Below are positions 34,912 through 43,740 of a DNA stretch of 64,000 nucleotides, one piece after another (positions within the stretch are counted from its first letter, which is position 1; each line of letters starts with the position of its first letter). This stretch comes from JANXQG01 sp963719885 (GTDB taxonomy: Bacteria > Planctomycetota > Planctomycetia > Pirellulales > Thermoguttaceae), in assembly GCA_963719885.1 (NCBI GenBank), contig CAVRDP010000005.1, positions 62,001 through 126,000 on the forward strand, written 5' to 3'. The notes below the pieces were generated by a model, which was given only the letters and a program-made list of their open reading frames with translations, had not been told where the DNA came from and did not search any database. Made by a program: the position numbers and the translations under genes.

Positions 34912-36390
34912 CCCGGGCCGCGGGTTAAAATAAGCCGCGCGGAGGGCGGCGAGCGTGTGCAGGGCGGGCTTGGCTCGACCTTGCGGCGTGAGCAGGCCGC
35001 CGTGGGGAAAATCGTGCGGCTGGCCGTCTTCGAACTGGTTCCACACCACCGCTTGGATCCCCGGTTTGGCAAGCACCAGCGGCACATAGCGCGTCGCCCA
35101 GGCCTGCTGCGCGGCGAGACTCCACGAGCCGGCCGAGAAGTCGATCTTCTGCCGGGCCTTGGAATCGGCGCCGTCGGCACTGGGCACGCTCATGCCGACC
35201 AGCAGTGGCAGGCCCAGCAAGCCCCAGTAATCCAGGAACCGGTTCACCTCGATTTCGCTCCGCGGCAACGTGCCGCCGGCAAAGCAACCGAAGTTCATTT
35301 CCAGAAAAATCGCCTTGAGATCCAAGCGGGCGCGGGCCAGCGCGTCGGCAAAATGGATCGGCGAGAGATCGACCGCGCGACGCGTCTGGTACTCGCCCCA
35401 AGGCTGATCGATGCCGACCATCGGCGGCCGGTCGGGATCGAGTTGCTTGACCCGGGACACGATCCAGGCCACCATCCGCAGTTTTTCTTCCTCGGAAAAA
35501 CGCAGGACTTGCGAGGTGTTCACGCGGGCTGCGCAGTGCCAGAGATCGACCTTTCCGCGATAGCGTTTCACGGTCGCATCGACGAATTCACCGGCCGCCG
35601 ACAGCAGGCTCTCGAAATCGTCGTCCCAGAGATAAACCCAATCGGGCAGGCCACGGGCATCGGGCTGCAAGAGCGGTCCCAGGCAAATTCGCAAACCTTG
35701 TTCGCGGCACCATTCCATCTGCCGATCGCAAATCGACCAATCGAAGTTGCCTTCCGCGACCTCCACGTCGCGCCAATAAACAGGCACCATCGCCATGTTG
35801 AACGCTGCCAGGAAGGACTGGCCCGTCGCGGCGTCCATTTCCGCACTGCTGAGCGTGCCGCCCAGCAGCGACGGCAACCGGCCCGTCGCCCGGCGGCGGA
35901 CGGCGATCACTTGCTCGGAGTATGCCGCGGCCAGGAGTTGCGAGGCGTCCAAGGCACTTCGGAGGGCTTCCTGGGCCGCTGCCCCATCGTCGCTCTGCTG
36001 CTGGACCACGGCCCAACTGAATTTGAAGATGGCATCTTGCAGCCGGGCGTGCACCTCGTCGGGAACCGTCAGGCCGATCGACTGCCACTCGTAAAGCTGG
36101 CTACGAAGCAGGTTGATCGTGCCGCGGGCGAGCTCGACGGCGAGATGATAGGGCTCCCAGCGTTCGATCAGCGTGCCGGTCGAAAGGGCCAACAGGCCGT
36201 GACCTTCCACATGCCAGGGAACGGTTACGGCGCCGGAATCCGAAACATCTCGCTCCAACACCAATTCGCCGTCATCGGCCTCGGCATGCACGACCCACGG
36301 CACCCGATCCATGCCCGACATATAGGTGAATCGCAACACTTCTTCCGTGATGCGCTGCGGCGGTGAGACAATAAATCGTATCTGCCCCAT
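34906..36390 (-). CDS. GH10-like (xylanase-fold) protein lacking the usual catalytic glutamate
   Basis: 494 residues from an ATG at 36390. Residues about 1-150 form a beta-rich domain preceding the barrel. From about 175 the pattern follows GH10 barrels: FNMAMVPVYWRDVEVAEGNF, DWSICDRQMEWCREQGLRIC, then LPDWVYLWDDDFESLLSAAG and VKRYRGKVDLWHCAARVN. In active GH10 enzymes the last block reads WDVVNE and its Glu is the acid/base; here it is WHCAARVN, with no Glu. LKAIFLEMNFG near residue 375 has a Glu in the region where the nucleophile would lie. There is no signal peptide. It may be a non-catalytic relative or an enzyme with altered chemistry. Family placement rests on visible motifs only. Confidence 0.6.
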   Translation of the reverse strand: MGQIRFIVSPPQRITEEVLRFTYMSGMDRVPWVVHAEADDGELVLERDVSDSGAVTVPWHVEGHGLLALSTGTLIERWEPYHLAVELARGTINLLRSQLYEWQSIGLTVPDEVHARLQDAIFKFSWAVVQQQSDDGAAAQEALRSALDASQLLAAAYSEQVIAVRRRATGRLPSLLGGTLSSAEMDAATGQSFLAAFNMAMVPVYWRDVEVAEGNFDWSICDRQMEWCREQGLRICLGPLLQPDARGLPDWVYLWDDDFESLLSAAGEFVDATVKRYRGKVDLWHCAARVNTSQVLRFSEEEKLRMVAWIVSRVKQLDPDRPPMVGIDQPWGEYQTRRAVDLSPIHFADALARARLDLKAIFLEMNFGCFAGGTLPRSEIEVNRFLDYWGLLGLPLLVGMSVPSADGADSKARQKIDFSAGSWSLAAQQAWATRYVPLVLAKPGIQAVVWNQFEDGQPHDFPHGGLLTPQGRAKPALHTLAALRAAYFNPRPGG

Positions 36391-36608
36391 CAGAATGGGA
36401 TCCTCCTTGGGGAAGTGTACCCCAGTATTGTCTCTGGTTCAAGCGGTTCCAGGGGCGAGAACCGGAAAACTACCGAGCGCACCTCCTAGGCAATTTGTGC
36501 GTGCAGAGGTATATTTCGAGGATGGTAACTGTTTCGCGGAATGAACTTGCCGACCCCGGCCAGCTCGCCTGGCCGGGGAACGAGTCTTCTTAGCCAAGGA
36601 TAAGACCG

Positions 36609-37493
36609 ATGCCATCCCCTGTCGTCCTGCAAACCACCATTCCTGGACTGCCCGTGCGGCGGGGCAAGGTCCGTGACGTGTACGATCTGGGCGAGCAACT
36701 GCTCCTGGTGAGCACGGACCGCCTGAGTGCCTTTGACTGGGTCCTTCCCACCGGTATTCCCGACAAGGGCCGCGTGCTGACGCAAATCGCGGCGTTCTGG
36801 TTCAATCGCTTGGGCGAGCCGAATCACCTGGTCACGACCGACATCCGGCAGATGGATCTGCCGGATGGCATCGATCTCTCAATGTTGGAAGGTCGAACGA
36901 CGCTCTGCCGAAAGACCGAGGTGGTGCCGATCGAGTGCGTGGTACGGGGATATCTTTCTGGCTCGGGCTGGGCCGAGTATCAAAAGCACGGCACCGTCTG
37001 CGGCACCTGCCTTCCCGCTGGCTTGACCGAAAGCGCCCGGCTGCCGGAACCCATTTTCACGCCGGCCACGAAGGCGGAATCGGGCCACGACGAGAACATC
37101 ACGTTCGAGCGGATGGTCGACGCGGTCGGTCGCGAGGTGAGCGAGGAACTGCGGCAGCGAAGCATCGATGTCTTCCGGCGCGGCGCCGCTTTTGCCCGGG
37201 AGCGCGGCATCATTATCGCCGACACGAAGTTCGAATTCGGCCAGGTCGATGGCCAGATCCTCTTGATCGACGAGGTTCTCACTCCCGACAGTTCCCGCTT
37301 CTGGCCGGCCGATCAATATGCTCCCGGCCGTGGGCAACCCTCGTTCGACAAGCAATTCGTCCGCGACTGGCTGACGGCCAGCGGTTGGGACAAGAACAGC
37401 CCCCCCCCTGCCCTGCCCGACAATGTTGTCGCGAAAACGCGGGCGAAATACGTCGAGGCCTTTGAGCAATTGACGGGACGGAAGTTCGGGTGA
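36609..37493 (+). CDS. purC: Phosphoribosylaminoimidazole-succinocarboxamide synthase
   Basis: 294 residues from the ATG at 36609. PurC joins CAIR and aspartate using ATP to make SAICAR in purine synthesis. Visible signatures are RRGKVRDVYDLGEQLLLVST (ATP-binding start), SAFDWVLPTGIPDKGRVLTQ, VVRGYLSGSGWAEYQ, the KAESGHDENITFE block and LLIDEVLTPDSSRFWPADQY. Length fits the longer PurC form common in bacteria and yeast. The enzyme is cytoplasmic. No other purine gene is near. It converges with the spermidine-synthase-like gene, and a large palindromic repeat separates the two. Confidence 0.95.
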   Translation: MPSPVVLQTTIPGLPVRRGKVRDVYDLGEQLLLVSTDRLSAFDWVLPTGIPDKGRVLTQIAAFWFNRLGEPNHLVTTDIRQMDLPDGIDLSMLEGRTTLCRKTEVVPIECVVRGYLSGSGWAEYQKHGTVCGTCLPAGLTESARLPEPIFTPATKAESGHDENITFERMVDAVGREVSEELRQRSIDVFRRGAAFARERGIIIADTKFEFGQVDGQILLIDEVLTPDSSRFWPADQYAPGRGQPSFDKQFVRDWLTASGWDKNSPPPALPDNVVAKTRAKYVEAFEQLTGRKFG

Positions 37494-37498
37494 ACCTC

Positions 37499-37595
37499 AA
37501 AGTAGCAGGCACACTCCGTGTGCCGTCCGCCCTGCGATTGCAGTCGCAGATGTTTTCCGAATGGCGGACGGCACACGGAGTGTGCCTGCCACTTT
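37499..37595. repeat. Intact AGTAGCAGG palindromic element in a convergent gap
   Basis: Arms of 33 bases at 37499-37531 and 37563-37595 match with one mismatch around a 31-base loop. The element starts five bases after the purC stop and ends one base before the stop of the convergent gene. It is the reference copy for the split element at 1460-3302 and the single arm at 10709. Confidence 0.9.
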
Positions 37596-37596
37596 G

Positions 37597-39789
37597 CTAG
37601 CGGCCACCCGCCAAGATTCGGAACAGGTTGTTGTTCTGATCGGTCCAGACGGGAATCCTAAAATCATCGTGCTGCTGGGGCGGCGGCGGGACGTTGGGGA
37701 TCGCATCCAGGAAGGATTGCCGTCCGCTGACCACGACCCAATCGCCGCGGAGGCGGAATCTACCGGCGTCTTCCGTCGTGTGCACCCGCCGCCAACCGAG
37801 ATGGGCGTCCTCGGCCAGGGCCCGCACTACGGGAAAAAGATAAAGATACGTGTTCGTGGCGTGGACCGCAATCACGTTATCGTCGGCGACGTGGCGGCGA
37901 TAGATGTCCATGGCTTCGCGGGTCAACAAATGCACGGGGACGGAATCGCCGCTGAAGGCGTCCAACACCAGCAGGTCGAATCTCTGCGGATCCTGCCGCT
38001 GGAGCGAAAGGCGGGCATCGCCCATGATCACCTCGATCGCCGCCCCCCGGTCTCGAGCGTCACTGAGATAGCTGAAGAACTTTTCGGCCATTTCACGGAC
38101 CACGGGATTGATCTCGTAAAAAGTGAAGTGGTCGCCTGCTCGGGCGTAGCAGGCCAGGGTGCCCGCGCCTAGGCCGGCAACGCCGACACGGAGCGGCTTG
38201 TGCGGCTTCTGGAGTTCAAGCATCGTCCGCCCGATGCCGCTTTCGTACGTGTAGTAATTCAGCGGCAGGCGACGCTTGTCCGGCGCCACGAATTGCTGAC
38301 CGTGCAGGATCGTGCCGTGCTTGATGAGGATGCGGTGCAAGTCGGGCCGATCGCAATCGAATTCCCACACGGAAACCACGCCGTAGAAATTCCGCTGCCG
38401 GCCGACAAGCCGCGGATCGGCCGCGGCCTGCGGGCGGAGGTCGCCTTGCCAGAACAGCAGCGGAAAGAATCCGCCCACGGCAAAGCCGCACGAGAGCAGC
38501 GCGGCCGTCCGCCGCGGGCCGGTCTTCGGCACGGCAAGGAACAAGACCACAGTTGCCAAGGTGTATGCGATTAGCATGCCGATGTTCCATTCCAGGAACG
38601 TCTTGAACAAGTGCGGCGCAGCCAGGCTCACGACCGCGCCGCCCAACGCCCCACCGGCCGATAGCATCAGGTAGAATTCCGTCAGATGCCGCGGGTCGGG
38701 CCGCAATCGCACAAGCTCGCCGTGGCAGACCATGCAGATGCAAAACATCGTGCCGAAGTGCAGGACCAGTTGATGGGCGTAGGTTAACAACATGCCTTCG
38801 TGCCGATACGATTCGGTAAGCCAGTCGAGCATCTTGTCGGTTCCCATTACCGCCGCGATGCCGATGACCGCCAGGGAAGCCCATAACGGCCGCACGTACC
38901 ACCGCGGGTGGTCGAAGCAGATAATGAACGTCAACAAGTACAACGACAAGGGCACGACCCACAGAAACGGCACCACGGCCACGTCCTGGCAGACATGGTT
39001 CGTCGTCGCCAAGAGGACCAGCGACGCCCAGGCCGGCAGCAGCAGCCAGAGCACCCGTTGGAACCAGCGCGGTACCACCGTACTCGTCACCACAATCGAA
39101 GCCCGAAGCGCTAGCGAGGTATGGATTTGCACATCCTCGCTTGCGCTTCGGGCTTCAATCACGCCCGACCGTGTGCGGTATAATCGCCGAACGGCCGCTC
39201 CGCAGACAGCGGTCAGTACGGCATACGCGGGAAAGGCCCAGGACCAGAGCCTCGACTGCGTCGCCAGATCGAAGGCCGGCTCGAAGACCAGCGGATAGCT
39301 CAGTAAGGCCAGCAGCGAACCGAAATTCGAAAGCGAGTAAAGGCGATAGGGCGCGCGGCCGGGGAAACTTCGGCTGAACCAGGCCTGGAGCAAGGGACTC
39401 GTGGTCGAGAGCACGAAGTACGGCAAGCCCACCGTCGCCGTCAGGAGCAAGAGGATGCGGGCCGTGGGAGCGGAGCTGTCGATCGGCTTCCACGACGTGC
39501 TCGGCGCAATGGGCAGCACGGTCATCGCCGCAAGCAAGAGCAGACCTTGGACGATGGCCTGGCCTCGCGGCGCAAGGCGGCTGACCAGCAGGTGACTGTA
39601 GGCATAACCGCCAAAGAGCACGACCTGAAAGAACAACATGCAGGTCGTCCAGACCGCCGGCGCCCCGCCGAACCAAGGCAGAATGAACTTGCTGATCAGC
39701 GGCTGAATTTGAAACAGCAAGAACGCCCCCAGCAGCGTTGCCCCGGCAAACAGCCAGGCGGTCCAGGCGGGGGCGGTTTTCTCATTCAT
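37597..39789 (-). CDS. Membrane-fused spermidine-synthase-like protein
   Basis: 730 residues. The ATG at 39789 (MNEKTAPAWT) overlaps the end of murA by eight bases, which supports it. The N-terminal two thirds carry about twelve membrane helices (LLGAFLLFQIQPLISKFILP, VWTTCMLFFQVVLFGGYAYS and so on). The C-terminal 230 residues are a Rossmann methyltransferase-like domain of the polyamine-synthase type: YTYESGIGRTMLELQ, VGVAGLGAGTLACYARAGDH, FYEINPVVREMAE, VIMGDARLSL and FDLLVLDAFSGDSVPVHLLT. The GDAR and DAFS blocks match spermidine synthases. The family is widespread but its substrate is unknown. A dispersed repeat inserts IEARSASE...LALRASI into a loop (39095-39159). Confidence 0.85.
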   Translation of the reverse strand: MNEKTAPAWTAWLFAGATLLGAFLLFQIQPLISKFILPWFGGAPAVWTTCMLFFQVVLFGGYAYSHLLVSRLAPRGQAIVQGLLLLAAMTVLPIAPSTSWKPIDSSAPTARILLLLTATVGLPYFVLSTTSPLLQAWFSRSFPGRAPYRLYSLSNFGSLLALLSYPLVFEPAFDLATQSRLWSWAFPAYAVLTAVCGAAVRRLYRTRSGVIEARSASEDVQIHTSLALRASIVVTSTVVPRWFQRVLWLLLPAWASLVLLATTNHVCQDVAVVPFLWVVPLSLYLLTFIICFDHPRWYVRPLWASLAVIGIAAVMGTDKMLDWLTESYRHEGMLLTYAHQLVLHFGTMFCICMVCHGELVRLRPDPRHLTEFYLMLSAGGALGGAVVSLAAPHLFKTFLEWNIGMLIAYTLATVVLFLAVPKTGPRRTAALLSCGFAVGGFFPLLFWQGDLRPQAAADPRLVGRQRNFYGVVSVWEFDCDRPDLHRILIKHGTILHGQQFVAPDKRRLPLNYYTYESGIGRTMLELQKPHKPLRVGVAGLGAGTLACYARAGDHFTFYEINPVVREMAEKFFSYLSDARDRGAAIEVIMGDARLSLQRQDPQRFDLLVLDAFSGDSVPVHLLTREAMDIYRRHVADDNVIAVHATNTYLYLFPVVRALAEDAHLGWRRVHTTEDAGRFRLRGDWVVVSGRQSFLDAIPNVPPPPQQHDDFRIPVWTDQNNNLFRILAGGR
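39095..39159. repeat. GAAGCCCGAAGCGC inverted repeat inside a gene
   Basis: Arms of 25 bases at 39095-39119 and 39135-39159, nearly reverse complementary, with a short loop. On the coding strand it encodes IEARSASE and, from the other arm, ALRASI, in frame within a loop of the membrane protein. It is the same family as 12729-12795. Confidence 0.85.
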
Positions 39790-41062
39790 GATTGATCTTC
39801 CGCGACGACACTCGCTCGACGCGAGCGCCAAGCTGCGCCAGCTTGAGGTCCAGCCGCTCGTAGCCGCGCTCGAGATGGTGGGCCGCATGGATGACGGTAG
39901 TCCCTCGTGCCGCAAGGGCAGCCAGAATCAAGGCGGCGCTGGCCCGCAGATCGGATGCCGCCACCTCGGCCGCTTGATAACGGCAGTTCCCGGCAATCCG
40001 CACACCGCCGGGCACGCATTGCAAGTCGGCACCCAACCGCTTGAGTTCGGCTACGTGTCCCCAACGCATGGGGAACACGTGGTCCTTTACGAAACTAGGG
40101 CCGGCCGCCATCGCCATGAATGCCGTCCAGTGTGCTTGAAGATCGGTCGGCAGGCCCGGATACGGTTCGGCGGCCACGCTCACGGGAAGCGGCCGCACAT
40201 CGGCCCGCACGGTCACGCTTTGCGGCTGAATATCGATTGAAATTCCGCTCGCCTCCAGCTTGGCTAGCAAGGTTTGCAAGTGATCGGGCAACAACCCCAC
40301 GACGCTCACCGCGCCTCCCGTAATGGCCGCGGCGAGCATCAGCGTTGCGGCTTCGATGCGATCGGGAATGATGCGGTAGCAACCCCCGCCGAGCCGCTCC
40401 ACCCCTTCGATTTCGATGACCGGCGTGCCCAGCCCGCCAATCCGCGCTCCCAGCAAGTTCAACATCCGGCCGAGGTCGACGATCTCCGGCTCGCGCGCCG
40501 CGCCGCGGATGACCGTGCGTCCGCGGGCGAGCACGGCGGCACAAAGGACATTTGCCGTGCCCGTTACCGTGGGACCGCGGGGACCACAGAGGTCGATCGC
40601 GGCCCCGCGAAGCCGTCGGGCCGTGGCCACGATGTAACCGCGATCAAGCCGCACCTCGGCGCCCAAGGCGGCCAGCCCGTGGAGATGCAGATCGACGGGC
40701 CGGTCGCCGATATCGCAGCCGCCTGGGAGCGGCACCACCGCGGAGCCCCGCCGGGCCAGGAGCGGCCCAAGCACGCAGAATCCGGCCCGCATCCGCCGCA
40801 GCAGCGCGTACCGTGCCCGCACCACGCGGCTATCGACGGGAGTCAGCACCAAGTGGTCGCCGTGGCGGACGACGTCCACGCCCAGTTGGCGAAGCAGCCG
40901 CCCCATCGTGCGAACATCGGTCAAACGGGGAACGCCGATCAGTTCCACGGGCGCGTCGGCGAGGATCGCCGCGGCCATCATCGGCAGTGCGGCGTTCTTC
41001 GCCCCGCTGACCCAGACCGTGCCGTGCAACGGCACACCGCCCGTGATGATTAGTTCCACCAT
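39782..41062 (-). CDS. murA: UDP-N-acetylglucosamine 1-carboxyvinyltransferase
   Basis: 426 residues from an ATG at 41062. MurA transfers enolpyruvate from PEP to UDP-GlcNAc, the first committed step of peptidoglycan synthesis, in the cytoplasm. The substrate-binding Lys22-Asn23 pair is in VSGAKNAALPMM. The catalytic cysteine is Cys116 in PLPGGCDIGDRPVDLHLHGL, the residue attacked by fosfomycin. Later blocks GPTVTGTANVLCAAVLA and EPYPGLPTDLQAHWTAFMAM are also standard. Presence of a complete MurA supports a peptidoglycan-containing Planctomycete. The 3' end overlaps the start of the spermidine-synthase-like gene by eight bases, so they share a transcript. Confidence 0.95.
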   Translation of the reverse strand: MVELIITGGVPLHGTVWVSGAKNAALPMMAAAILADAPVELIGVPRLTDVRTMGRLLRQLGVDVVRHGDHLVLTPVDSRVVRARYALLRRMRAGFCVLGPLLARRGSAVVPLPGGCDIGDRPVDLHLHGLAALGAEVRLDRGYIVATARRLRGAAIDLCGPRGPTVTGTANVLCAAVLARGRTVIRGAAREPEIVDLGRMLNLLGARIGGLGTPVIEIEGVERLGGGCYRIIPDRIEAATLMLAAAITGGAVSVVGLLPDHLQTLLAKLEASGISIDIQPQSVTVRADVRPLPVSVAAEPYPGLPTDLQAHWTAFMAMAAGPSFVKDHVFPMRWGHVAELKRLGADLQCVPGGVRIAGNCRYQAAEVAASDLRASAALILAALAARGTTVIHAAHHLERGYERLDLKLAQLGARVERVSSRKINHE

Positions 41063-41184
41063 GCTTTCTTCGCCTGCACAACGCGGCAGAAGTAGGGTGG
41101 GCCGAGCCTAGGCAGGTTCCACCGTCTTCCGTTTTGAACTTAACTCCAATCGAGGAACCTGCGGATTTCCTCTTCCTGTTGACG

Positions 41185-42013
41185 TCATCCCATCGGTTTC
41201 GGCCATGTTGGCTCGCCGGAGAGGACCGATTGGCTTACCTTAATGCCCTTCAACTCGTATTTTTCGAGCAAGTCTCTTACCGCAGGAGCAAACCACGCCC
41301 CGGCTTTGGGCGAGACGTACACTTCTTCAATTAGCTGCTTAAGGTCGCAGGAGAACTGCTTGACGGGCGGTCGCGCATTAGGGTTGAACACTGAATCGGC
41401 GTCCTTGTTGTAGTAGATATGTTCGGCTTCCGCGTCGTGCCAGATTACCCTGACCTCCTTTTCGTGAATGAATGGCTCACGCTTCGTCATACAAGTAAGG
41501 AGCATGGATAAACCAGCGGACGGCTTCGAGGGCTTCGTGTATCGCACCTTGCCAATAAGGAACTCCTGAGATGCTTTCCGAAGCGAATAGATCAGGCTTT
41601 GGTAAGTCGTGCGGATTGCCAACCCCTCGTTGTCGCTCATGTAGAGCTTCCACATAGCATCTGATTCGATGTCGCTAAGATGCCAGCAACTTGCATAATA
41701 GAATTTGCGCAGTTGCTCTCCCTGCTCGTATCGATCTAAGTCGAACTCCTTTTGGCTCTGTGCAAAGAACCCGTGGTATTCATCCTCCGGTAAAGGGGCC
41801 ATGAATCCCTCCCATTTGTCCTCGAACTTGTCCACGCGGATCAAAGGGATGCGCCTTGCTTGCCATCATCTCAACTAGCTTAGGTAAATCCATATACCGC
41901 CAGAGGGCGGCATTCCAGTCAGGTGTTTCGAGACCATTTTGGGTTGCTCGAACGCGATGTCCAGAGATTAGCCTATTGGCCTCTTTCCGTTGTTTGGTCG
42001 TTACGACGGCCAT
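41185..42013 (-). CDS. DUF2971-like protein (frameshifted)
   Basis: About 276 codons from an ATG at 42013. The first frame ends in DWNAALWRYMDLPKLVEMMA and the second continues IRVDKFEDKWEGFMAPLPED; the one-base shift lies near 41848. Joined, LWRYMDLPKLVEMM plus RVDKFEDKWEGF is the N-terminal signature of DUF2971. The middle has FYYASCWHLSDIESDAMWKL and LAIRTTYQSLI, and the end IEEVYVSPKAGAWF, all usual for the family. DUF2971 proteins are small and soluble, frequently found in accessory islands near defence genes, and without a proven activity. Upstream on the same strand is the IS-interrupted DUF262 gene. Confidence 0.7.
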
Positions 42014-42578
42014 GAATACCTCAGCCCCTGTTGGAGCAAGTGATAGGAATTTTGACGGCCTGTGCCTCGGCGGCGCCGCAAATTTGGGCGGCGGTCCGGG
42101 TATCCTTTATTTCTTCGCTTTTGCGGCGTGCCATTCATTTTTGTCCGTTGTGAGGCCGGCGTCTTCAAGGGCTGGTTCGCGCCGATGTTTCCTGACAATT
42201 TTTCCGCGTTCGGGTTGGCCAATGGTGCTTATTCCATCGCCTCTCTCGCTATCCAGCCTTCCTGATTCTCAATTTCGTTGTAACGACCATTCCATTCCAC
42301 CATCTCCTCCGGGGGATTCTCGTTCGTCAGCGCCAAGACCTTCTTCAGCTCGTTTCGCAACACCTCTTTCCGTTGCTTGAAGAATTCCATAAAGTGAGGT
42401 GGACCCCGTTCTTTGTACCAGAGAACGGGCTGTATCTGTAAAGGGTTAAAGAGGCTGTTTGGGCCGTCTTTTCTTTGCCTTCGCCGCCCCCCCGGGGGGG
42501 CGGCGAAATTTTTTGCACTTTCGGGGGAGCCACCTCCGTCGCGTCATCGCCGCAATCGTACGTTGCGGACACTAATGT

Positions 42579-43388
42579 TCAGCGCGGAGCGTTCGTCCCA
42601 CGCCTAGTGCTCCGCTTCGTTCGCTGCACCCCGTAAACCTCTGCCGGCGTGCGATTGTCCAAGCTCTGATGTCTGCGATCGTGGCAATAGAACTCGAAGT
42701 ATTCACGTAGGCTCGTCTCTGCCTCCCAGACGTTCGCGTAGTCTTTCAAGTACACCTCCTCGTACTTCACCGTTCGCCACAAGCGTTCCACGAACACGTT
42801 GTCCAAAGCCCGACCGCGGCCATCCATGCTGATCGCCACACCGCGTGACTCCAGACAGCCCGTGAACGCCAGGCTGGTGAACTGCACTCCTTGATCCGTA
42901 TTGAAAATCTCCGGCTCGCTTGTCACCAAGGCTTCCTCCAGGGCCGCGATGCAAAACGCTCCATCCAAGGTATTCGACAACCGCCACGACAACACATACC
43001 GGCTATACCAATCGATAATTGCAGTCAGATATACATAACCTCCCTGCAACGGGATATACGTGATATCGGTGCTCCAGACGTGATTCGGCCGCTCGATCTC
43101 CACATTCCGCAGCAAATACGGGTAAATCTTGTGTTCTGCACACCGCAACGTCGTCCTGGGCTTCGGGTAAATCGCCTCCAGACCCATGACCCGCATCAGC
43201 CGTTGCACTCGCTTGCGATTCACGTCGAACTCATCGGCAATGCGACGGCTGCCGAAATACGGCCGCTTCAAGTACAGCTCATCGATCCGTCGCATCAGCT
43301 TCAGGTTCACCGCCGTCTCGCCGGCCGGCTCGTAGTACCAACTCCCGCGGGCCAGGCCGAGCAGTTCGCACTGCCGTCGCAGACTCAA
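42579..43388 (-). CDS. IS3-family transposase OrfB
   Basis: 269 residues. It carries the integrase-type core of IS3 elements: an HTH_21-like start (KRPYFGSRRIADEFDVNRKR), then the DDE triad with the first Asp in VWSTDITYIPLQ, the second in IFNTDQGVQFTS and the Glu in VFVERLWRTVKYEEVYLK, ending HQSLDNRTPAEVYG. The listed start is a TTG; upstream the frame is open to near the end of orfA, as expected for a product normally made as an OrfAB fusion. It appears intact. Confidence 0.9.
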   Translation of the reverse strand: MSLRRQCELLGLARGSWYYEPAGETAVNLKLMRRIDELYLKRPYFGSRRIADEFDVNRKRVQRLMRVMGLEAIYPKPRTTLRCAEHKIYPYLLRNVEIERPNHVWSTDITYIPLQGGYVYLTAIIDWYSRYVLSWRLSNTLDGAFCIAALEEALVTSEPEIFNTDQGVQFTSLAFTGCLESRGVAISMDGRGRALDNVFVERLWRTVKYEEVYLKDYANVWEAETSLREYFEFYCHDRRHQSLDNRTPAEVYGVQRTKRSTRRGTNAPR

Positions 43389-43425
43389 CTCGCCATGCCC
43401 CGGCTCAACGCATGTCCGACGACTG

Positions 43426-43740
43426 TCAACTGAACTGGGCAGATTTTTTTTTCAACCACTCGACCTCCATCTTCAGGCGACCGATCTGCTCAAAAAGCTC
43501 CTCTTGATTGTTCTCCTCGGCACGCTGCTTGCGACGCCGATCCTCGAACAAGTCCGCGGCGCCCTCTAAGAGCCGCTGCTTCCAGGTCGAGATCTGCGTG
43601 GCATGCACGCCAAACTGACCCGCTAACTCGCCAAGCGTCTTGTCACCTTTGCAAGCCGCTAATGCGACGCGTGCCTTGAATGCCGCGCCGCGCCCACTCG
43701 CCACCGCCGCTGTCCTTGCGACCTTCACCTTCCTGGCCAT
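43426..43740 (-). CDS. IS3-family OrfA (helix-turn-helix)
   Basis: 104 residues from the ATG at 43740, with GAGGAGG upstream; an ATG six codons earlier is possible. The helix-turn-helix KTLGELAGQFGVHATQISTW is followed by a leucine-zipper segment (LFEQIGRLKMEVEWLKKKSA). A run of nine A residues on the coding strand near the end (43444-43452) is the kind of site where IS3 elements shift frame to make OrfAB. As read, OrfB lies in the +1 rather than the -1 frame, which one missing base in this run would explain. Confidence 0.85.
   Translation of the reverse strand: MARKVKVARTAAVASGRGAAFKARVALAACKGDKTLGELAGQFGVHATQISTWKQRLLEGAADLFEDRRRKQRAEENNQEELFEQIGRLKMEVEWLKKKSAQFS

Noticed and set aside
42014..42238. 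A 73-codon basic open frame between the DUF2971 gene and the DUF262 remnant.
   Set aside because: It is dominated by Arg/Asn/Gln low complexity and has no start signal; likely intergenic.
43426..43452. Programmed -1 frameshifting at the nine-A run to make OrfAB.
   Set aside because: As sequenced, OrfB is in the +1 frame relative to OrfA, so a -1 slip would not fuse them; it would need one more base in the run.
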